Below, one piece after another: positions 1 to 12,428 of a DNA stretch of 64,000 bases. A program made the position numbers and the translations under genes. The stretch comes from Epiperipatus broadwayi. Its lineage: Eukaryota; Onychophora; Udeonychophora; Euonychophora; Peripatidae. Below the pieces are notes generated by a model. That model was not told the origin of the DNA and made no database searches. It saw nothing but the letters and a program-made list of their open reading frames with translations. The DNA is taken from assembly GCA_028023455.1 (NCBI GenBank), contig JAQFVV010000182.1, positions 1,116,001 to 1,180,000 of the forward strand. The letters are read 5' to 3'. How positions within the stretch are numbered: position 1 is the first letter of the stretch; every line of letters starts with the position of its first letter.

Positions 1-555
1 AGTTTAAACATGAATGTCAGTTTTATTTATTTTTTCCTGTATTTGTTTTTTTGTTATTGTTGGTTTGTTTTTTAAGCCAAATCTATAATTGTATGATGTG
101 GCAGGTTGTTTCATTTTACTTTAACATACTTCTGCCATTTGGGCAACTTTTTTTTTATTATTCTCTAGTAAATATTACAATAGATATGTTTTAATAAATA
201 TTAATGAAGATTTTAAAAAAAGTTTTCATTGTAGCTTTGTTATACTTTATGTTCAGCCATAATGCAATTTCAATCTTGAAATTTAGCAATAAATGTCTTA
301 TTTTTTAAGAAAAAGAATACGAATTTTATTTATAAAAATCTTATTTTTATTATTAATTTTATTTAAATAAACCTCTTCACAAATTGTAAGAAAAATGTAT
401 ATACTTGGGGGGGGGGGGATATGTACATATATCAAAGGTGAGTACACATTAAAATAAAAAAAGAGGAAATAATTTTTTTATAATATTTAAAAATCATGGA
501 CTCAACACTAAAACGATTGTTTTCTTCATTAACTCTCCAATTTTATTTATCAAGA
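1..555. other. AT-rich sequence without a gene
   Basis: No coding region or repeat boundary is visible here. The only landmark is an uninterrupted run of 12 G at 407-418, striking in so AT-rich a background. Similar G runs occur at 14044-14053 and 22271-22282. Confidence 0.6.
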
Positions 556-3243
556 ATACACCTGGGACTCTTTTTACGTGGACTTATTTAACACGATTTT
601 GAAGTTATGCGATTCATGTTTCACCGGAAGTCGAACTCCGATAATGCACTATTACTTTAAATAATAAATTTTGTGCACTTACATTATATTGAAAGTAATA
701 GCACATTATTGGAATTCGACTTTCATCTTAGTAATTTCAATATTTTCAGTGCTTTATAATAGTAAGATTTTATGCAATAATGAAATTAAAATCATGATTT
801 CCACATTTTATGTATACACACATTAAATTTTACAAGATTATAATGTAAATTTGTTCAGACATTGTGCATGTTAATTTTGCATTTTAAATCACATTCTGTT
901 TTTGCTTTTTAAAAAAGAATGTAATCAATTAGTAATCATTTAGTGTCCGCAAGTTTATTTTTAAAAGGTGAGTAATAGCAGTGGGCACAATTAAATTTGA
1001 CAATTAAAAATTAAAATCTGATTTTTAATTGTAATTAACAATTTAAAAATTACTTACAGCGACTTGAAATTAATGTGATATAAAATGAAATTTGATTTTC
1101 AAACGGAATTGAAAATTAAAAAATTAAAGACAAAAATAAGAATTTAATTTTTAGTTGTTAGTTTTAATTAAATTTTTTCCAGCAGTGGTGAATAAATGTC
1201 TTTTTATTATCATAAGTCTAAGTTCATAAACAATTAATAAAATCATCGTCTCAAAGATTAATTACGTTATCAACAGAAAACCATTAACACAACATGAGTG
1301 AACTTGGCGCTAGTTGTATTTCCTCTTGTGAGAATCTGATTTTTTACCAGTTTGCAAAAAAACGTGTTTTTTGGCAAATAGTGATGATAATTAAAACGTG
1401 TATAAAAAAATGTAAATTACTGTACTGTAAATTATGCATAGAAATATATTATTTTAAATAAAATTAAATATTATAGTTAAAAAAAGTTTGTCTTGTATCA
1501 ATTTTTTTCAAATTTGAAATTTTTTATTAGTCATATTTTATTTCCTTATTTTTTTTTTTGGGGCGAATTTTAAAGTAATTTTACGTTAGTGCTTTGCTTT
1601 TATGCGAATTTTGAAAAATCACAGACTGCATCCCCCTCCCTTTTCAATGTAAGTTACATTTATTTTTGCACGATTCGTTTGCGCGTGTTTTCTGAGGAAC
1701 CTATCTATCGCGTAAAATGAGACCCAGGTGTACTTATTAAATTCAAATTAACTATTTTTATTGCTATATTTTCAATTTTACCTGGGTCTTGTTTTATGCG
1801 GCAGACAGAGGTTTCTCAGAAAATGCGCACAAAAATAGACTTAACTTACCTTGAAAAATGGGGGATATGTACTGTAATTTTCCAAAAATCGCATAAAACC
1901 AAAGCAACAACGTAAAATTACTTTAAAATTCGCATAAAAAAAAAAATAATAAAATATGACTAATAAAAAATTTCAAATTTAAAGAAAGATAAACTTTTTT
2001 TATTAATTACAGTATTTAATTTTATTCAAAACAATATATTTTTATGCATAATTTACATTTTTTTCATACATGTATGGTATTTTAATTATTATTGCTATTT
2101 GAGACATCAGATTCGTCATGATGTGATGTGATGTGAGGTACTGTAGCTTCTCCTTAAATGAAGTCAAGAGGAAATACAACTAAAATGTTTTCCAATCACT
2201 GTTGATCCTTCCCATTTCGCTAAGCGATCTAAAATTGAAATTTTTGTTTCCAAAAAAATTCATTTTCTTGGGTGTTTTTTTTATCTCTCCGTTAGAGTAA
2301 ACTAAAAGTTTAAAATAAAAATAAGAACTTAGACTTATGATAATAAAAAGACACCGACTCACCACTGTTAGGCAAAATTTAATTAAAACTAAGAATTAAA
2401 AATTAAATTCTTATTTTTGTCTTTAATTTTTTAATTTTCAATTCCGTTTAAACATCAAATTTCATCATTTCACATCACCTTGTTATGTAATTTTTAAATT
2501 GTTAATTACAATTAACAATCAGATTTTAATTGTGAAATTTAATTGTGCCCACCGCTGTTACTCTCCTTTTAAAAATAAATTTGCAGACACTAAATGATTA
2601 ATTGATTACGTACTTGTTTTATAAAAAGCAAAAATTGAACGTGATTTAAAATGCAAAAACAACAACATACATCATATAGGCATCTATAACGTTTGAACAG
2701 ATTTACATTATAATATTGTGGGATTCAAACTCAGACTTTCACACGACCCACTACTGTCAGTGCCATCTCATATTGCTGACTCACCTGATCACACACATGT
2801 GAAAAGATAAATAATCACCAATATACGTATTTCATGCTAAACCAGCAATCATCAACAAACATATTTTTCATCTATAACGTTTGAACATTATAGTCTTGTA
2901 AAATTTAATGTGTGTATATAAAATAGGGAAATTCTGATTTTAAGTGAATTATGAACTTCTTTATTGCATAAAATCTATTACAGTACTATTATAAAGCGCT
3001 GAAAATATTGAAATTATTAGATGGAAGTCAAACTTTGATAATGTGCCATTACTTTAAATATGATGTGAGTGCGCAAAATTTATAATATTTAAAGTAATAG
3101 CGCATTAACGGAGCTCGACTTCTGATCTAATAATTTTTATCACATAAAAGAAAACCGCATACAAAGATATTAAGAAAAATCATGAATCGCATAACTTCAA
3201 AATTGCATTAAATAAATCCGCATTAAACGAGACCCGGGTGTAT
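556..3243. repeat. 2.7-kb imperfect palindrome (large inverted repeat)
   Basis: The left arm, about 556-1730, pairs with the right arm, about 1780-3243, around a 50-bp spacer near 1755. Matching blocks appear along the whole length: the ends (ATACACCTGGGACTC at 556 against GACCCGGGTGTAT ending at 3243), the segment at 985-1050 against 2500-2560, and the segment at 1560-1725 against 1785-1945. The motif ACCYGGGTCTC or its complement lies at both outer ends and both inner ends, which suggests one terminal sequence used four times. The arms differ by many substitutions and indels, so this is old genomic structure. It codes for nothing I recognise and may be a non-autonomous DNA element that duplicated in inverted orientation. 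Confidence 0.8.
2718..2868 (+). repeat. Insertion in palindrome arm; half copy of repeat family M
   Basis: This segment has no counterpart in the left arm of the surrounding palindrome. It closely resembles one arm of the palindromes at 20318-20972 and 29167-29450: all share the order GGATTYRAAC, a stretch ending in GTGAAAAGATAAATAATC, then ATTTCATGCTAAACCAG. It is bracketed by a 19-bp direct repeat (CATCTATAACGTTTGAACA at 2681-2699 and 2869-2887), which fits a target duplication or a local repair duplication. 'Family M' is a label used only here. Confidence 0.65.
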
Positions 3244-3879
3244 ATGTTTCTTTACGTTATAATAAATGTGCAAAAGTAATCATTAGATAATTGTGTCTAT
3301 CAGTTTTGATTTACAGTTCTTGTTTTTAGGAGAGCTAAATAGCAGAAAACTAATTCAATAAAATGTTAAAATTATAATATAAATTGTATTTAGTCTATTA
3401 TTTTATGTAGTTACAGCTAATAATGAAGATATATTAAAAAAACTCTAATTAACAAAAATTATAAATAGTAAACTTTTTTTATAACTTATTTTTAAAAAAA
3501 ATATGTAAGTGATTTGGAAAATAGATTTCATATCTCAAAAAAGTTTAAGCAAAAACACTCTTATCAATAGTAGCTTGTCATTGTTTTTAATACTTTAACA
3601 GCATGGTATTAAACCAAGCTTTTCTTTATAAACATTTTGTACGTAATTACATTAGAGTTTTTAAAAGATTGAACTTACATTAATCAAATAGTAATAATGC
3701 ATTCTTTTGTTTTTAAATAATTATTATATAAATATTTCATAAAAATTATTATAAGTATTTAAATGACCTATGAAAACAAGACAACTTTTTGCTCATCAAT
3801 AACAACAAAAGAATTGACTGTATAATTAACTTTGCAGTTATTCTCTATCAATTAGCACCCTAGTAAGCGTAGTTTGGAA
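3244..3879. other. AT-rich sequence without a gene
   Basis: Nothing coding or structured was recognised between the palindrome and the first SINE copy. Confidence 0.55.
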
Positions 3880-3964
3880 TTTTTTTTTCTCTCATATGTC
3901 ATAGCATCGGCTGGGACGCGAACCCACACCCGCCTGCAACCAACTACTTGCTTGCATTGTTTGT
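3880..3964 (-). repeat. Degenerate tRNA-derived SINE
   Basis: A T-run on the plus strand (an A-tail on the minus strand) is followed by ATATGTCATAGCATCGGC and a cGAACCC block. This matches the start of the better copies at 4985, 5561 and 39401. The tRNA-like half beyond the B box is badly decayed and no clear target duplication remains. Confidence 0.45.
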
Positions 3965-4984
3965 CTATAAACTTTTGCCGGCAGATTTTTTTTTTTTTTA
4001 AACTAATAAATCAATGCAGTTTCTGCTGACAAACTGAACACAAAATCATCAAAATGGTGTTATAGGTATCCACAGGAGAGTGAAAAGATCGATTAGCACT
4101 TTCTCCAAAGATATCCAAACGAAGTACTTTGTAATTATTAATAGCAATGTGCACCATAATACTTGTGTTCTTTATAGATTAACACACACACACATAATAT
4201 TATATCTGCATCATTTTATTTTATTAGTAATGTATTGATTTTGGTTTAATAGCAAAAGAAGATTTACACTAAAAGAAATTAAAATAAAATATTTTTTAAT
4301 TGTCAATTACTTTGTGAAAGAGTAATAAATCTATCTATATTAACTTCTGTTTTTCAGTTGTATTATTGTGTGCATATATATATATATGTGTGTGTAGAAA
4401 AAAAAGCAGAAAGAAGTTACAAAAATTATATCTATGCTATTAAAATAATCACTAGACTTCTTTTAATTAATTACAGCAATCGGTTGCTGGTTTTGGATTT
4501 TCTTTTATTCTGTTATCTTTCTACTTTAATTACATTCAACTAAAGGCCATTTAACATAGTCTATAAACCATGTCTTACCTTTTCTAAAAAATAAAGAAAA
4601 AGAACTGATTTTATAAAACACTATGTAACCACCTGTCAGAACCAGATTTTTATTTTTAAATTGATTTTTAAATTTAACTTTTATACTTGAATGAATTGTT
4701 ACATAAATAAAAAAAGAAAAATAGTTAAAAAGGTCAAAATGTTTATCCAATACTGTAGTTAGAGATGCAGAAGATATCTTTCTTTAATAATGTATAAGAT
4801 TTTATTAAAATCATCACTTACATAATGATAATTTTAAAAAAGTACTTAATTTAATACTTTGTGGACTCTGAATATTAATTAAAAAACAATTATATTATTA
4901 ATATTACGAGCATGTGTATATATAATGAATGAATGATTATTTGTTGATACCTTTCTGATGTTATGCTCTGGAGTATTTTAGAGA
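3965..4984. other. AT-rich sequence with microsatellites
   Basis: No gene is supported. A short (AC)n tract lies near 4164-4175 and a TA/TG tract near 4374-4396. The short open frames here are low-complexity translations. Confidence 0.5.
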
Positions 4985-5082
4985 TTTTTTTCCCCATGTG
5001 TCATAGCATCAGCCGGGAAGCTAACCCGGGACAACTGCTTATAAAGCAGCTGTCGCTAACCTCTCGACCACCAATGCTTGAC
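4985..5082 (-). repeat. tRNA-derived SINE
   Basis: Read on the minus strand, the element starts with a tRNA-like head (GGTGGTCGAGAGGTTAGCG, an A-box-like TGGTCGAGAGG), then a potential anticodon hairpin, then a B-box-like GGGTTAGC, and ends in an A-rich tail. It is the same family as 5561-5654 and 39401-39503. The B box is mutated (GGTTAGCTT rather than GGTTCGNNT), so this copy is probably not a good Pol III template. Confidence 0.7.
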
Positions 5083-5545
5083 AAAGGGTATCTTTATTTG
5101 CTTGTAAAAGTGGACGATCGGCAATTTTTCATGTCCGTGGTGATTTGTTTGGCATAAATTTTAAATACGATTTAATATATGCAATGAATAGAGATAAACG
5201 ACTTATAATAGATTATTTATGTATAAAAATATTAATAGTTCTATGACTTCAGATGCTCGAACGAAACCAATTAACCATTCAGTTATTTTTTTTATTATGT
5301 GTACTTAGACTGTATATATCCAATATATAACTATATAATTAAATTTCATTATCTTTAACAGAAGCCAATTCAACAATTAGATTAAAGGTAAAATATATTT
5401 TTAATTATTTTTTTTTTTGTAATAGCTATTTGGTAAGCTAAAAGACAATGACTGCTAAAAATGCACGTAATGAGTAATGCATACTTACTTTGAGTAAAGA
5501 TGTTTATCTAATTTGCAGCAGCTCCTTTCAGAGTAATAGATGAGT

Positions 5546-5669
5546 ATCTAGCTCATTCTTTTTTTTTCCTGGGTCAAAGTATCGGCCGGGAAACGAACCC
5601 GGGACAACTATTTGTAAGGCAGTTGTTCTGACCACTCGGCCACCAACGCTTGACATCTAGCTCATTCTT
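5546..5669 (-). mobile_element. tRNA-derived SINE with 15-bp target duplication
   Basis: The body at 5561-5654 is flanked by a perfect 15-bp direct repeat, ATCTAGCTCATTCTT, at 5546-5560 and 5655-5669. That is the signature of LINE-assisted retroposition. On the minus strand the body carries an A-box-like TGGCCGAGTGG and a B-box-like GGTTCGTTTCC, followed by an A-tail. The perfect duplication argues for a fairly recent insertion, although the family copies differ from one another. Confidence 0.88.
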
Positions 5670-6362
5670 ATCTAGAGAGTAAATAAGATGGAAAACTATT
5701 TCAACAATTGAAAATCCTGATGAATAAGTGCTGTTTGAAAAATATTCTCTTTTTTTTTTTTTTTGCAATGTTAAAAGCTATTTTATCCTTTTTATGTTGG
5801 GTCATCTAAACTCAGGTCTCTTAATTACAAAAAAAAAAAAACATTTAACTAAAAAACAGTGTGATATTTCTTTCACTTCAACCAAAAATATAGTACCTAA
5901 TGTATAAAAGTTATTATAAATGAATGATTCAAATATATGTCAAATACCTCTTAGCTATCACATTTTTTAAAGGCAGTTTAAATATCTTTTCATCCTTCTG
6001 AAGAAGTATTCTGGACCTAAGATTTTTTTGAATATGTTTTCTAAGAGAAAAATTCTGAATGATATACAGTTCTGGATTCTAATAACAAAAAGTAGTTCTG
6101 TAAATTAGAAAATTCCACTGATGTCTCTTGATTATGTAGCACATCATTAAATGGCTAAAGGAGTATACTTTTGTCTGGACAGTAGTTTTCATATAATTTA
6201 TTAGAGCAGAATTATGTTTTATTAAAAACTCACATAAGCATAGATTTTTCAAATATAACTAACTAATGATTTGCCTTTTATTAAATTTAAAATTATGAAC
6301 ATACAATAATTATGAATTATTGAATGTTGATATTTTAAAATTCAATAAAAAATAAATCATTA
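5670..6362. other. AT-rich sequence without a gene
   Basis: Long A and T runs and no recognisable coding or repeat boundary. Confidence 0.5.
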
Positions 6363-6887
6363 GATTGTATTTATATATTGGATTATTTCCATCATCTAAT
6401 ATAAGTATTCCAAGTATATTTCATTATTAATAATAATACACAGTATTGAATGTCTTTAGAAAAACTTTATTTAAATATTCCAAATACATTCAACTATTAG
6501 TAATAGCACACAGGTTAGTATAGAACCTGTGTGCTATTAAAACAGGCAAAACTCACTATACATATTGCTACACATGGCAAGCTAGAGTAATCAATGGATG
6601 CCAGAAGGCTTGTGCATAAATCCCCATCATCCAATATCCCCAGACTAGTTTCTGGCTTGTGGGCTTCGTCAGTGAGCTTGCTGTGTGTGGCAATACATAT
6701 AGTGAGTTTTGCCTGTTTTAAAACAGTTATAAGCAAGCATAAGAAGTGGTGGTCATGTGATGTTTATTGGCTGTGTCCTATTACTAACAGTTGAATGTAT
6801 TTGGAATATTTAAATAAAGTTGAATTTTTCTAAAGACATTCAATATTTATATTAGATTATGGAAATAGTCAATATATAAATACAACT
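6363..6887. repeat. Palindrome made of PLE-flank sequence, with a nested element
   Basis: Outer arms 6363-6530 and 6770-6887 are inverted copies of one another. They also match both outer ends of the Penelope-like inverted pair at 23216-24947: shared stretches include TATTGGAYTATTTCC, AATGTCTTTAGAAAAA and TTTAAATATTCCAAATACA. Thus the same terminal sequence that bounds a PLE occurs here with no PLE coding part. A short perfect hairpin (AATAGCACACAGGTT and its complement, around 6502-6537) lies just inside the left arm, next to the nested element at 6539-6766. Confidence 0.75.
6539..6766 (+). repeat. Palindromic element of family P, copy 1
   Basis: AAAACAGGCAAAACTC at the left pairs with GAGTTTTGCCTGTTTT at 6704-6719, with further complementary blocks inside (CTTGTGCATAA, CCCATCATCCAATATCCCC). 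A one-sided tail follows: CAGTTATAAGCAAGCATAAG, then GTCATGTGATGTTT. The same head, stem and tail recur at 12437-13211 and in short form at 54923-55044. 'Family P' is a label used only here. It is probably a non-autonomous element, but its ends are not proven. Confidence 0.75.
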
Positions 6888-7604
6888 AAAATACTATCAT
6901 CACAAATCTCCAGGACAACACAAATCATTAGATTGATAGCATATTTGAAAAATCTATGGCTTTCTGGGTGCTTTTTTTTTCCAACAGCAATAGAATGTAG
7001 ATAATTGTATTTATTTTATGAAGTCTTAATGTTGTAAGGTTTCATTAAAGCTTGATATATAGTTCTAAAATTGAAATACTACAGTAAACTGAGTTAAAAA
7101 AAGTGACAGTCAAGAGCAAATTATCAGTGACAATGACCAAGTGTTATTACTTCATTGCATCACATTTTTGTCTAATTCTTCTACCTCCTCTGTGACAAAG
7201 AATTTGTTTCACTTTAATGCCATGATATATAGATATATCAATGGGGAGAGTATAGGATTGTAATGCGATCAAAATTTGTTGTAGAGTGTATAAATAATTG
7301 ATTACAGATCATTGTGAATAACTTTTCCATTTCTATCATTCATAAATTCTTATAAAAATTCCAGAATAAATCAGGAAGATAATAATATTTTAGGAATAAA
7401 ACTTTGTTGACTGCTGTTTTCAAATCTAATGAAAACTATAGGTTTGTAAATCATTTTATCTGCTGGATGGATAAATATAATGACATAAATATATTCAAAT
7501 ATATACTCTAAATTTTATAGCCAATATATACAGTGTGTTTAAGTGAAATAATACTGGTGTCTAGTTCTCTAGTCAAACTTCTTACAATACCATCTTTAAA
7601 TAAA

Positions 7605-7985
7605 TGTATATGTTATGTAGTGATATAATTTAGCTATTCACCACAAAAATGTTAAGGCTCTACCATATCTGGGTCATGAGTTATGCTGTAAAAGGTAAGC
7701 ACTGGCTTCATACATTAATCCATGATAGAACAACATACTAACATTAAATTTTGTTTTAAATTGAAAAAACTGCTACTGAAACATTTGAAATAATTCAGAC
7801 TGTATATGGCAGAGAATCCATGAATCTCGAGAATTTTTTCAAGTGATATTCAAATTTTCATTATGATAGGAAGAACATTAAAGACAAGCTATGAAGTTAC
7901 AAAATATGTCATAATTTATGATCTAGACACCTTAAAATTTTTGTGATGAATAGCTAAACTATATTACTATTTAACACATAGAATA
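7605..7985. repeat. Imperfect palindrome
   Basis: The segment around 7608-7700 (including TTTAGCTATTCACCACAAAA) is complementary to 7880-7985 (TTTTTGTGATGAATAGCTAAA). Weaker complementarity extends inward toward a centre near 7795. No coding content is visible. Confidence 0.6.
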
Positions 7986-8204
7986 ATTCAAGATAGTACT
8001 GAAAGTAGCTTGAAGAAAGAATTAATCATTTTTTCACAGTGACACAATATGTATCTTAATACATCAAGACAATCAGATGAATTATATAAAATATAAATGT
8101 ACAAGTTGACTAAGTTTCCTCTTACTGTGACTAACTCACCAGTTTTATGGTAGCAAACACTACAAAGAGTAGACTGGCTAACTATTCTTTGTAGTTTTGA
8201 TGGT

Positions 8205-8640
8205 ATTAAATTTAGATTTCTAATAATACTGAAATTTAGAAGTGGAATTGATTCTTTGGCTAATTTTAAATTTGGCATTAATAATTACGAAACAATGCTG
8301 CAATAAAGGGTAAAAACTCATTTTAAACCATTTTTACAGTGATAATTAATTACAAGTCAAATTAACAAATATATCTTAAATTTGCACAGCTTTAGAGTAG
8401 TCATCTATTTTTTATATTTTTGTAGGTATTAAACTTAGTTTGCTAATGGTATTGAACTTTTGGGATGGAACTGATACTTAAGCCAACTCTAAATATGGAT
8501 ATTAATTATAAAATATTCAAAATTAACTAAAAGATGAAACTGTCTAATTTTAAATAACCGATATATTGATAAGTCAAATAAATAAATATGTTTACACATC
8601 ATTTTAATGTATACAAACCAAACTGGAGTTGACTAAGATA
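8205..8640. repeat. Two diverged tandem copies of a ~215-bp unit
   Basis: TTAAATTTAGATTTCTAATA with its following 80 bp at 8210-8290 is repeated with many changes at 8428-8510. The sequence after it (CAAGTCAAATTAACAAATAT at 8354) recurs near 8572. It lies directly upstream of the LTR starting at 8680. Confidence 0.5.
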
Positions 8641-8679
8641 GAGGAATTTTATTTTAATTTTAGTATTTTATATATATAA

Positions 8680-10353
8680 TGTACAGATATTGCCATCTAT
8701 GGTTTTCTTATAGTGAATAAATAACTAAATAAAGAAAATAATTAAAGGTCATGTTTACTAAAGTATATTTTATTGTTTTGAATGAATCTGGAATTAAGTA
8801 AACCATTTATCTATTAAATTTTTAAATGAAATATTTTATTTAAGTTATTATTGGAATGATAACAATGGCTTATTAGAATTAGAAGAAAGGGAATCACATG
8901 TTCACAAGCCAGTGCTTAAAACAAGATAAGACTGTATTTTATGTTACCATAATTACAGAAATGATTTCAGCAAGAAGAACGCGTACTTTCTTTTGCTTAA
9001 AAATTTATTTTACCCTACTGTTATAAGTAGATTCTGGACTTGCAGTAAAGAAAGATGCACAGTGAATAAAGAAAACATGGAAAGGGGGAACAAAGGCCTT
9101 CCTTTTGTTTAATATCTTTATGATTAAAATGAAATGGATATCAACAAACACTATGCTTAAGTGCTATAAAATTATCAAAATTTACCATGGATTGTAATAT
9201 TGACAAAGTAATAGTTGAATATTATTTAAAGATAAAAATGTTTATGGCAACCTACATTTGTTATCATCAATGTACCAAGGAAAACCTCAGGGGATAATGG
9301 AATCTATGCTGAAATTGCACATATAAGCTAAATTTGATAATAGACGATAAGAGAAAATTTCTTTTAAATTATCTAGATGAAATTTCATTTATTAATAATG
9401 GTTAAGAGTATAATAGTAGCTTAACAATAAAATATTTGTCTTGTTTTATTAATAATATTAATTATGAGGTAATTGTATCTTATTGTTTAATATAATCTTA
9501 AATAATAGAAAATCAATTGTTAACATTAATAATTTTATTGTAAGAAAGAATTTAATTAACCCTTTTATGACTGCTTTAATAATTTTAACCATAGATCATT
9601 TCTATTAATTGCAATCTAGCAGGGGGTAAATTACAAGATATATGACATTAGATTGCCATTGGTAAATCAGAACTATGTTTTTTGTCATAGCAACCTCAAT
9701 GAATTAATGTTTACTTCAATAAATATTACTATCATTAATCTAACTACTTTGATTTGCCTATTGCATGAATCATTATAAAACTTTTATTACACAATTTATT
9801 TACAATTAAAATATTTAATTATATATCCCATACTATAGCTCATTAGCAAGTAAAGTATTTATTGAACTTTGTCTTTGCCAAGCAGATGTACTTATTATGA
9901 CCATTGGCACCTTACAAATTCATGATTTCATTGTAAATGTAAATCCAATCTGACATAGAGCCATTTGTGGATCAACATATTTATTTTCCTATTTGTTATA
10001 TATTTTAGTTGCCTAAGTACAACATTTACATAGTATATTTTAAATTGCCAAAATATTTAGTGCATAATTGGAGCAAACCATTTGGTTCATGATTTTATTA
10101 ATTAAATGTGGGTGCCCAAATTTATGAGGCATTTACAGGCCATCTATCTCTACTCAGAATATTTTCTATTTATATTCATAATTACCCAAATATGCAAGCT
10201 ATTTAGTGAACATCACTCATTTTACCTTTACATTTTGGCAGTCTTTATTAGTTTTCCTTTACATTTGTGGCTTGTCCAATAAGGGAACATTGCTATTTAT
10301 GAGACAATGTTTCCTTTAGCATAGTTCTCATAATTTATTAATATTCTTTTACA
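8680..10353 (+). repeat. Putative 5' LTR
   Basis: It starts TGTACAG and is taken to end at TTTTACA, just before a PBS-like TGG. Its length of about 1.67 kb is long for an LTR but matches the other copy once the LINE and a deletion are allowed for. It lacks open frames. The right boundary is inferred from the end of similarity with the second copy. Confidence 0.6.
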
Positions 10354-10356
10354 TTT

Positions 10357-10373
10357 TGGATGCCCAGCAAAGG
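10357..10373 (+). other. Putative tRNA primer-binding site
   Basis: TGGATGCCCAGCAAAGG begins with the TGG expected opposite the CCA end of a tRNA and lies 3 bp after the inferred LTR end. The matching tRNA was not identified. Confidence 0.35.
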
Positions 10374-11399
10374 CCTGACTATTTATCCATGACCCATGAG
10401 AGATTTAAAATCATATAATAATAGATATATAAAATTAAAATATTTGATTAATGATCAGAATTGATATCAGCTATTTTTGTGTATACTAGTGTTAGATTAA
10501 ACAAAGTATAGACTCAATAGATAATTTTTAAATTTGTAGTTCTGCTGTGTTAAGGGTTCAAATTGAGAGTAGGTTGACAAATTGTTTTCTGAAAAATAGA
10601 GGTGTAAGAATACGTGACTTGAGAAATATCAAAGTTGTAAAATGCTTTATAAATAAAATGTTTTATAAATATGCCAAAAAGGGAATGTGAAGACAAAGTA
10701 TCAGATGATGATGAGACTGGACTTGCTATATAATAATAAAAATAAGAGTCCATATTTGTGACTTCAAAGCACTAGATATATATGCTATATGTTAGTATAA
10801 TGCCAAAGGAATATGGCCTCATTACTAATAAATAATACTATTGAGTTCTCCTCATGAAGCAACTGTAGAGTAAATAATGAAAAACATTTGTAACTAGCCT
10901 ATTTTATTGAAGGTATTGTATCCTAATTATTTTGGAAAATAAATGGAAAACATTGGTGCTAAATGTTTGGATTTGTTAGCAAGAGCATGATTCCAAGTCT
11001 TTTGAGCATTATCATGAAATTTACACTATGCTATACACAATATAAGTTGAATTTAAAAAGAATACATAAGGAAATTTATACACATTGGTTTGGGATTATA
11101 ATATTGTGGATAGGTAAATCAATCACTATTGAAAGATGATGTTATCATGATATTTTATATTAAAGGGGTATGTTACATGAGTTGAAATGTGAGTAAAGAT
11201 TTGAATTGTAGGTTTCAGCATAGTAGAGAAAATAAATTATTCATTTCATTTGCTCTGAGATAGTGAACTGAGAAGGATGATCATGTTCTTTCCTTTCTAA
11301 AATAAAATAATATAAATCTAAAATAAATTGTGGAAAATGAGAAAGAGTTAGGTATGTTAGGACAGAAAAGAGAAGCTATTGAAGTTTGTCATATCAAAA

Positions 11400-11940
11400 A
11401 ATGAATCTATAATGGCAATGTTCCAGAGCTTAATGATTAAGATTAATGAAAGTCAGGGAATACTGAGACAAGAATTTAAACAAAAATTGAAACAAAGTCA
11501 GAAGTCCTTAAACAGAAATTGCAACAAAACCAAGCAAAATGTGACAAGAATCAAATGAAAATGAACCAAAGCCATGAAGAGCTTATGCAAAATAATGAAA
11601 CAAAGCAGAAAAATGTTTAAACAAAGCCATAAGTAGTTTATATAAGAAATAAAACAAAGTCAGGAAATATTTAGATGAGAACTGAAACAAAGCTGAGAAG
11701 AGTTTTAAACAAGGCCATGAAATTGTAATAATAAAAATAGAAGAGGATTAAGATGAATCAGAAAATAGTAGAGAAAAGGGACAAAATTGGACTCTAGGAA
11801 TAGAAACTAAGACAAAAGTAGATTAGAATGCCAGAATAAGGATAAAGTTTTAGAAGCTAAATTAAATGAGTATCAACAAATTAATGATAAGGACTTAGAG
11901 AAGATACAGAATAGACAGGAAGAAGAGGTCCACTGAAGTT
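11400..11940 (+). pseudogene. Decayed gag-like coiled-coil region
   Basis: Reading from 11402, about 50 codons are open before a stop near 11560. They encode repeating charged units of the type (E/K)xKQSQ, for example ESQGILRQEF and KQKLKQSQKS, typical of the long coiled coil at the start of some Ty3/gypsy Gag proteins. Related units continue in shifted frames to about 11940 (SHEELMQNNE, NKTKSGN). Many stops and frameshifts show it is dead. The repeated CAAAGYCA/ACAAAGCC motif in the DNA reflects the amino-acid repeat. No zinc knuckle, protease or reverse transcriptase was found up to 14280, so pol is either missing or beyond recognition. Confidence 0.5.
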
Positions 11941-12428
11941 ATTCATATTATATTAGCTTAGATGTGATGCAATCCAAAGTAAATGACCAGGTTTCTTTCA
12001 AAAAGAAATTCCACTACAAGCTTAAATAGTGGTGATAAATATAGAATTTTATCATTAGAAATAAAATCTAAATGATTTTATCATCATGAAGTACATCGTC
12101 ACAAATGTAAGGAGGTTGATTGGGGATATAAGAATTTGTCTCAATCACAGTGTAAGGCCAGCAATATGTGTTGCATTTGTGAGATTAGTGATTTAGAAAA
12201 TATAGTTTCATGCAGGATATAATAATAAATATCCAATTTATGACTATTCATAATTTTATTTGGTATAAAGAATCAATAGCAGAAATAAAAATTTGATTTT
12301 ATTGGTCAAAATTTATACAACCTATATACTATAGTCTTTTTTTTTTTAAAAAAATTTCCAGTTAGAATGAAATGTAAACTACAAATGAATATAATTGTTG
12401 TATGATATTTGTCTTGTTAACCCTTTAA

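Noticed and set aside
2180-2365. Short minus-strand open frame inside the large palindrome
   Set aside because: It is translated AT-rich palindrome sequence, and the other arm shows no conserved matching frame.
10550-10753. 67-codon minus-strand open frame
   Set aside because: It lies antisense within LTR-element internal DNA and has no recognisable family or conserved residues.
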